Source: Morinoia aosen
Lineage: Eukaryota; Arthropoda; Malacostraca; Amphipoda; Talitridae
Direction of reading: 5' to 3'
Assembly (NCBI GenBank): GCA_030386875.1
Contig: CM059577.1
Coordinates: 21,711,038-21,775,037, forward strand
DNA: 64,000 bases
In this document: piece after piece, positions 57,301 through 64,000 of the stretch
Layout: the number at the start of each line of letters is the position of its first letter
How positions within the stretch are numbered: position 1 is the stretch's first letter
Notes under the pieces: model-generated
Seen by the model: only the letters and a program-made list of their open reading frames with translations
Database searches by the model: none
Told to the model about the DNA's origin: nothing
Translations under genes and position numbers: made by a program

Positions 57301-57599
57301 CGTCTTGCGTTAGATGATTTGGCTGAATTTTGGCCATCGAGTAATGTTCGATATTTTTTTCATTTGTTTTATTTCCCTCGCTAGAAATGCGCCTGCTGTG
57401 TAAACTACAAAGCAGTCGTCAAAATACTGAATTCTGTCAAAATTCGAAATAAATTTTACTCTAATGATATAGTGGTCGATGCGCAGCGGCAGGGTACGTA
57501 GGAGAACCTGGTCTGAGGAACTCACACTTTATGAATAAGATATCGCTTTAGATCTTGGGGGGAGGGGGGGATACTCGAGCACACCAGTGCACAATTAAT
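51371..57599. other. No confident gene; coding-like short frames
   Basis: After a last degenerate minisatellite edge (51455-51490), 6 kb contain no complete ORF with a known domain. Several short frames have normal amino-acid balance: minus 52712-52984, 53547-53783, 56123-56329 and 57310-57525; plus 54142-54270 (open around LALLNDGNRLFVAKNN) and 56941-57153 (after a TTGTTCTCTTTTTAG acceptor-like site). They could be exons or fossils of an unrecognised gene or element. 55580-55830 has weak similarity to the R repeat. Confidence 0.35.
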
Positions 57600-57604
57600 T
57601 TCTT

Positions 57605-57808
57605 CTTAGATGCATACAGCTATTGTATATAAAGAATTGACGCTCCCAGGGGGAGAATGTGAGGTTCTGAGCTGAAAGGATGAGTAGGCGCTTCTTTTGT
57701 TGCAATAGAATATTTATTTGTTTATGTTATCGACCCGCATTTATCAGTTAACTGTGATTCTTTTTGCTGCATCTATTACTTCATTCAACTTTTATCTTAT
57801 TTCATAAT
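57605..57808 (+). repeat. R repeat, partial copy 1
   Basis: ATACAGCTATTGTATATAAAG and GCTCCCAGGGGGAGAATGTG align with copy 2. The end TTCAACTTTTATCTTATTTC is also shared. Confidence 0.65.
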
Positions 57809-58168
57809 CCCCTCAGGGGGATACAACTATTGTATCTATGGGAATTAGCGCTCCCAGGGGAAAAATGTGAGGGCCCGAGCTGAGAGTTAGGTAGGCCTTC
57901 TTTTTGTTGAAATAAAATGTTTTTTGTTATGTTAAGGACCACCTTTTTTCGGTTCACTACTGTCCTGTTTTTCAGCACCTCTGACTTTCTTCTTCAACTT
58001 TTATCTTATTTCATGAACTTCTTTCCCATCTTACTGTTTCTATGCCCTTTCTGCATAGATTCCTCATTTTCTTATCTCCATACTAAATGGTGCCTTCCTC
58101 CTTCCTCTCTTCGATACGCTCTATTTTTGTAGCGGTTAGGGAGGCTTAAACTAACTTATAATCTAATC
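57809..58168 (+). repeat. R repeat, fullest copy 2
   Basis: Begins with the palindrome CCCCTCAGGGGG, then TTGTATCTATGGGAATTAGC, a TTAAGGACCACCTTTTTTC segment and a CTAATCTAATCTAATC tail. Non-coding and of unknown class; the tail suggests a retroposon. 58170-58370 is a more diverged relative. Confidence 0.75.
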
Positions 58169-58370
58169 TAATCTTATTTCATAATTTTTTTTTTCAATTT
58201 TGCTTTTCTTCTGTGCTTAGTGTGGAAATTAACACTCCATGGGCATACAATTTCCAGTCTCTTAATGTCATACTGAATGGCGTTTTCCTCTTTCTTCATT
58301 TGGAACATTTTAATTGTAATTAGGGATGCTTGAACTGATCTCTAGAATTTAATCTAATTGGTTTGGTTTA

Positions 58371-58679
58371 ATCCAGTGCTCTACTTTGTTGTACTTCGAA
58401 TGGTTCTTCGTTTCTCTGGCATTCGTTGTAGTGTAATTTTTTTAGTAATAATTTTATAAACGTAAATATAATAAAAAACAGTTGTCTTATCTTTTATCAA
58501 ACTCGGCTTTTTTAATAAGGTGTTTAACTCTGCGAGATCATCAACTTCATTCACTATTTCTATTTAACCATATCTGTATTAAATGAAAAACGAATTCTCC
58601 AACAATCTCCGGTATTGCATTACTTCGGCGCCTCGTAAAGTACGAGGTGAACAACTGTGTATGGTGCCGTGCGTAGTGA
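58371..58679. other. No gene seen
   Basis: AT-rich, nothing recognised. Confidence 0.5.
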
Positions 58680-59815
58680 TGCAAAAAAATGGTTTTATTT
58701 GATTGCGTTTTTTTTGCAAAAAAACATGTTTTTTATGTGTTTTTTTTTTGTTTTTTTTTGCTCACCTAAATTTTGTTAAGCATATGTCTGGGGTTTTTTT
58801 TGGACACCTGAAATATATTAATATCCATGTTTTTTAGTCATTTCATTGTTATAAAAACATCAAAAAGAAACCATGCTGTAAAAGTGGTGGCAGATAACCC
58901 ACAATTACCTAGAGGCGTCTAAGAGGAACAGCAGGAGCCACAGAACTTATATTGATGGAGTCAAAATTCAGAGCTTACTATCTCTACTATGCCTGATTTT
59001 ATTTTTATGTGACCAAAAAAATCAGACTTTGCAGAGATAATAAGGGTAAATCTGAAGGATATGTCAGTTACCGATTTTGTAAATTTTGATGCCTAACCTA
59101 AGCATAGTTAATTAGATGGAAAAAACAAGTTTTCTTCTATGCACTTTCCGTCTCAAATGAGTATTTTATTAGTTATAGCGGTAAATGACTTACCGCAACT
59201 CCTGTGTTTGAAGCGGCAAGTAATTCAAGGTGCACGTCGGACAGCAACACTGCAATGCGCACTCGCTTCCAGCGCGATCGTCATCAAAGACGAAACCAAA
59301 CCTACCGCTATACCTCGTTAAATACTCTTTTGACGAGAAAAGTGTATCGAAGAAAAGTTGTTTATTTCGATGTTATTACCATGATTCAAGCAACAAAAAT
59401 TCGAAAATCAATGAGTAGCTGTTTATTCGAGGGCATTCGTCATCAAAGATGAAACTAAACTTATCGCTATAAATCGTAAAATACTCATTTGAGATGGAAG
59501 GTGCGTAGAAGAAAACTTGTTTATTTTGATTCACTTAATTAGGTTCAGGCACCAAAAAGTGGAAAATCGATAACTGACATATCCTTCAGATTTACCATAA
59601 TAAGCTCTGAATTTTGACTCCATCAATATAAGTTCTGTGGCTCCTGCTGTACCTCTTAGACTCTAGGTAATTGTGGGTTATCTGCCACCACTTTTACTGT
59701 ATGGTTTCTTTTTCATGTTTTCATTACAAAACAATGACTAAAAACCATAGATATTAATATATTTAAGGTGACCAAAAAATATGCTGTTTTTTTTAAAACA
59801 TGTTTTTTTACAAAA
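58680..59815. mobile_element. Large foldback (about 1.1 kb) with A/T-run satellite edges
   Basis: 58858-59150 is mirrored in 59500-59735 (for example GGTGGCAGATAACCCACAAT against its complement at about 59675-59695). The edges on both sides carry AACATGTTTTTT/ACTAAAAACCAT sequence, and inside are arms related to the 44474 element (AAACAAGTTTTCTTCTATGC). No coding capacity. Confidence 0.7.
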
Positions 59816-60506
59816 AATTCTGGGTCAATGTGAAGTTCAATGCAATCAGAAAATAATAATTAGCGATCCCAGGAATCACTAAAGGAACCCATTTAAGAAC
59901 GTTTTACACGAATGACATTCTGCTCGCTGATGCGTTATTTTCGAATAATTGAACTTTGAAGTTGGCCTTTGCGCCAAAAGAAGCGAGCGCGTGAAACGGA
60001 ATTTAATTAATAACGGAAGCTATTACAAACGTAAAGAGGTTGGGTCAGGAGGGGGAGGCACAGTTCTTCTAATGAAAATTATAAATAAAGCTTCTAACCA
60101 ACCCATTTGGGTGATGACCGCAATCTTGTTGACATCGGCTCTAAGATGGCAGCGCCCATGGTGGTCGCCATCTTAGAGCCGATGTAAACAAGATTGTGGT
60201 CGTCACGTTAATGGGTGGGTTAGAAGCTTTATTTATAATTTTCGCTAGAAGAACTGTGCCTCCCCCTCACGACCCAACCTCTTTACGTTTGTAACTGGGG
60301 GTTAGCTTCCGTTTTTAATTATATCACGCTCGCTTCCTTTGGCTCGGGAAGTCCAACTTCAAATTTCAATGATTTGAAAATAAAGCATCAGCGAGCAGAA
60401 TTTCGTTCCTGTAAAATGTTCTTAAATGGGTTCCTTTAGTGATTGTTTGGAATATAATTATTAATTTCCATGATTGCATTAAACTTCACATTGACCAAAT
60501 TCTGAC
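59816..60506. mobile_element. Near-perfect 690-bp foldback
   Basis: Arms 59816-60155 and 60160-60506 mirror each other, including TTACAAACGTAAAGAGGTTG, GAACCCATTTAAGAACGTTT and ACATCGGCTCTAAGATGGC next to the centre (about 60157). The arms are related in part to the inner arms of 44474-45020. Short plus frames such as 59949-60176 are incidental. Confidence 0.85.
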
Positions 60507-61006
60507 TAATAAAAATGAATATTAATATATTCTCTGGTACCAAATATAACCATGCTGTTTTTTTTACAAAGAATCATGACTAAAAAACAATATATTTTAT
60601 GTGACCTAAAAAGCCCCATGCAGTTTTTTAAAAAAAAACATGTTTTTTACTAAAAAATCATGACTGAAAAAACATGAATAATATATTTGAGACCAAAAAA
60701 ATGTTTTTGTACTAAAAAAACATGAATATATTTATGAGACCTAAAAAACCCCATGCTGTTTTTTAAAAAATATGGTTTTTTTACAAACAATGATTTATAA
60801 GAAAACCTGGATATGAATATATTTTATGCAACCAAAAAACCATGCTGTTTTATTTTATGTATTTTTCATAAAAAATCGTGTCTTAAAATCGTGGATATTA
60901 ACATATTTTATGTTACCAAAAAATCCTTATGTTTTTAAACATGTTTTTTTATTAAAAAGTTAATATTATTCATTTTTTGGTCACGAATTCTTTGTAAAAA
61001 AAAACA

Positions 61007-61290
61007 CCCCTCAGGGGGATACAATTACTGTATCTATGGAAACTAGCGCTCCCAGGGGGACAATTTAAGGGCCCAAGCTGAGAGTTAGGTAGGCCTTCTT
61101 TTTGTTGAAATGAAATGTTTTTGTGATGTTAAGGACCACCTTTTTTTTGGTTCACTGCTGTCCTGTTTTTCAGCACCTACTACTGTCTTCTTCAACTTTG
61201 ATCTTGTTTCATAATCTTCCTTCCTCTCTTTGGATCGCATTTGTTGCTGGGTAGGGACGCTAAAACTAATGACTAATCTAATCTGTAAAG
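61007..61290 (+). repeat. R repeat, copy 3
   Basis: Starts with the same CCCCTCAGGGGG palindrome as copy 2, shares TTGAGAGTTAGGTAGGCC-like and TTAAGGACCACCTTTTTT segments, and ends in ACTAATCTAATCTG. It has an internal deletion relative to copy 2 and lies inside the A/T satellite. Confidence 0.75.
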
Positions 61291-61722
61291 AAAACATGGA
61301 TATCAATTTATTTTATGTGACCAAAAAACCATATTTTCTGAAAAAAAGATTTTTTACAAGAAACATGAGTGTTATTAAATTTTATCCGACCAAAAAAAAC
61401 ATGACATTTTAAAAACCATGTTTTTTTCTCCAAAAAGTCATTTATATCCATGTTTTTTAGTCATGATTTTTTTTGGTTAAGAAAACATGATTTAAAAAAA
61501 CCAGCATGTTTTTTTGGCACATAAAATATATTAATATCCACATTTTTTAATCATGATTTTTCTGTAAAAAAAGATGTTTATTTTAAAAAATACAGCATGG
61601 TTTTTTATGGTAAAATAAAGTATATTAATATCCGTGTTTTTTAGTCATGACTTTTTTGTAACAAAAACATTCAAAAAACAGCATGGATTTTTTGGTCACA
61701 TAAGATATATTAATATCCATTA

Positions 61723-61965
61723 GAACCGTCCTAGGTCTTGGAATAAAATATCCACAAAGAATCTATTCACTCTATAAAACCTTTTGGAGACTAGCTCCAT
61801 CCTCAGTAAGTCATTCAGTCAAATGTTTTTCAAAGGAACAGTGAAAATTCATTGTCCATTTCACCAAATTTTACAGAATGACTGGGGATGGAGCTGGTCT
61901 CCGAAAGGTTTTATGGAGTGAATAGATTCTATGTAGATATTTTATTTTAAGACCTAGTACAATTC
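61723..61965. mobile_element. Mariner-like MITE (243 bp)
   Basis: Inverted arms of about 80 bp (GAACCGTCCTAGGTCTT at the left, the complement of AAGACCTAGTACAATTC at the right) with TA on both outer sides. This is a non-autonomous element with TA target duplication, inserted in the satellite. Confidence 0.8.
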
Positions 61966-62640
61966 TAATAAACATGATTTCAATATTAACAGCATTCTTT
62001 GTTTATAAGTTTCTAAATACAATTCGATTAAAGAAAACTAACTTTCCTGTTATTTACATCCGTGTTTTTTTAGTCATGATTTTTTTAAATGTTTATAAAA
62101 AAAAACTATTTTGGTCCAATAAAATATAATAGCCATGTTTTTTAGTCAAGATTTTTCTGTTAAAAAACAATGTTTTAAAAAAAACAGCATTGGATTTTTA
62201 AGGTCACAAATATATTAATTTCCATTTTTTTAGTCATAATTTTTGCATAAATAACATGTTTTTAAAAAAAAACAGCATGGTTTTTTAGTCACATCTCTAT
62301 CAATGACCATAAGTAAAGATATGTTATAACACACCATTTTGGGAGTTTAAGGTCATTCACATGTATTGTAAAATAAATGAAATATCAAAGCATGAAACCG
62401 CAGAAAATGAAAAAGTTCATAAAACCATAGAAAACCATCAATTAAGAAGTATGCTGTTTTATTTTGTAATTTGACATGAAAACAAATAATGTAATGTGGT
62501 TCTTTTTCTTGCTGAGTTGTTTTCAGACAAAATATTAAAAAAAAAAAAATATCCACGTTTTTTTTGGCCACGGTTTTTTTTTGTAAAAAACGTGTTTTTT
62601 TTAAAAAAAACGGCATGGTTTTTTTTGAGTCTCATCTCTA

Positions 62641-64000
62641 GCCGTGCGTCCGTGACGAGTGCAGTGCTGCCAAGTTGCGTGGATGTTGAATGGAGTCCCT
62701 GCGTTGATGAGCTGTTACTGCTGGAAGATGTTTGATACAAGGAAGTGAAACGGGTCATGTTGCACCAGTTCACACGCAGTTACCTTCATTCAGATTCTCA
62801 TAACTTCTTTCCATTCTCCTTGTGAAGCGGTATCGCCTCAGCATTTTTGCTTCCATTTTCATACCAGCTGCATTCTCTCGATAGCTATAGTTTGATAAGT
62901 AGCTGAGCTACTAGTGACTTGATCGTTTTGGACCGCTAAGTTTTCAATTCCTGTAAAGAAAATTGGTTCTCTTCGGCATATCTCCACAGCTTTGCGTACA
63001 GGCTCTTCCTGAGCGAAGTTTTGAAGGGGCGCTCCTTGGAAGCCTAGTAGAGCTTTATTTGGGGCCGGAGGGCTCGGTTTAAAGGTATTCTGCTGTTCCT
63101 TGCGTTAGAGATTTGACTCTCCGCAAGTCTGTCCATCGAATGCGACGTTCATTCTTTCAGAATTAGATTTAACTTTATGCACTTCACTCGATCACGTAGG
63201 TCATCTGCGCACGTACCTCTGTTGCAGCTGGTGCTTAACATACGGTATCGTGGGCGACCTTATCCTGTGGCATTGAGAGCAGTGTCTATCTGCAGGAAAT
63301 GTTGACGAGACTGTATTTGGTGATTGATCATTGTTGGTGCTCCTGAGATTGTTACGTGTCCGATTCCCGTTATAAAAGTCTCGTAGTCTGGTGCATGCAG
63401 CTCGTCTCTGATTTTTGCATGTCAGAACTGATGCTCCTCGACTTGCTTTCATCACATGATGGATCAGCGGTTATTCTCTGATTTTGCTTGCAAATTTTTC
63501 AAGGCTCATTGCATAAGTTTGAATTCTTTTTTTATGTGCCAATTCTTCTAAGCGCATTTTAACTCACGAAAGCAAGTTTCAATGTAGGGAGAACTCTAAA
63601 GCTCAAGAGCGAACACTTATTTAGTTGTGCCAAAACTCAGTAAAAAATGAACGAAACTACTGCACTGAATCAGTTTCCATCATGTGAAATCACATCTCCG
63701 TATACAGACCAAGTGTAAATGCAACGCAAATATTGAAGTAGTTATTCTAAGTTTCGTGTGACTGTGAAATCCGAACGGAAACTCGCCTTAATTAAGCGTG
63801 CGCCACATCTTTGTTCGTTCTCTTTCAATTTGCCGTGGTTAGAGATCGATCGCAAGGGTTGGCCAATACCTTAATCGTAATGTCCATTCCATGGTTAGCA
63901 GCCTTTCCGTTGCCTGCCACCTTTGCTAAGGACGTGTTAAGCATATCTGATGGTCAGCATGCAATGCTGTGTAACGCGCTTCCCAAATCTGCCCAGGTCA
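62641..64000. other. No recognised gene
   Basis: GC-richer again than the satellite. An 84-codon minus frame (63201-63455) has Cys/His residues (RHCSQCHRIR) but no complete zinc-finger pattern. Nothing is assigned. Confidence 0.4.

Larger units (their letters stand above)
60507..62640. repeat. Quasi-palindromic A/T-run satellite
   Basis: Degenerate units of about 85 bp built from CATG-T6/A6 blocks, of the form AAAAACATGGATATTAATAT, ATTTTATGTGACCAAAAAAC and CATGCTGTTTTTTAAAA. From about 60510 to 61430 the units read in one orientation, and from about 61440 in the other (ACAGCATGG, TTTTTGGTCACATAAAATAT). They are interrupted by an R repeat and a MITE. Frames at 62353-62773 are products of the satellite. 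Confidence 0.8.

Noticed and set aside
62353..62773. Lysine- and phenylalanine-rich frames
   Set aside because: Produced by A- and T-runs of the satellite.

Overview
The window looks like a repeat-rich, AT-rich stretch of an animal nuclear genome, most likely an arthropod. The evidence is dense transposon content, tRNA-derived SINEs ending in CCTAA-type tails, a TATA plus TCAGT core promoter, and two fragments of intron-containing host genes. There is no operon, ribosome binding site or CRISPR array. Nearly all long open frames belong to mobile elements or to a minisatellite. The species cannot be named from the sequence.

Layout. 1-326 is a near-perfect hairpin element. About 384-7340 is a DNA transposon with roughly 1.6 kb inverted arms, built from 180-bp subrepeats and tRNA-like modules. 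It encloses a broken transposase fragment and a Ulp1-type (C48) protease. 7716-7966 is a MITE. 9085-24311 is a mosaic of non-LTR retrotransposon material: an RT-encoding LINE (best copy 18765-22117, minus strand), an old relic of it (12940-14475), a fragment split by a SINE (15998-16735), long microsatellite-like 3' UTR copies, and a second family ('P') marked by a 26-bp minisatellite. A complete and apparently very young Gypsy/Ty3 LTR retrotransposon (24312-35947, minus strand) has inserted into one LINE 3' UTR. Its LTRs are both 1442 bp with one visible difference, its target duplication is TACA, gag and pol are open, and a perfect -1 slippery heptamer sits at the gag stop. The rest of that LINE copy resumes at 35952.

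Host genes. The last coding exon of a rhodopsin-like GPCR (NPxxY helix 7, stop, AATAAA) lies at 38335-38480 on the minus strand. The first coding exon of a tetraspanin, with a consensus splice donor, lies at 43664-43726 on the plus strand. Everything to the right of 43726 may be tetraspanin intron or intergenic DNA. It holds a SINE, foldback elements, a 2.3 kb 24-bp minisatellite (about 97 units with a 959-bp duplicated block), a medium-copy 'R' repeat, and from 58.7 to 62.6 kb an unusual quasi-palindromic A/T satellite with nested foldbacks.

How the parts relate. The LINE, the P family and the tRNA-SINE share one 3'-terminal module: AAAA-R-CCAA, a variable stem-loop, then TTGGAAATAAA. Compensatory base changes between copies preserve the stem. 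This suggests that one reverse-transcription machinery mobilises all three, and it is the most informative system-level signal here. The second is the Gypsy element, with an unassigned ORF in the env position and a 2.3 kb non-coding spacer.
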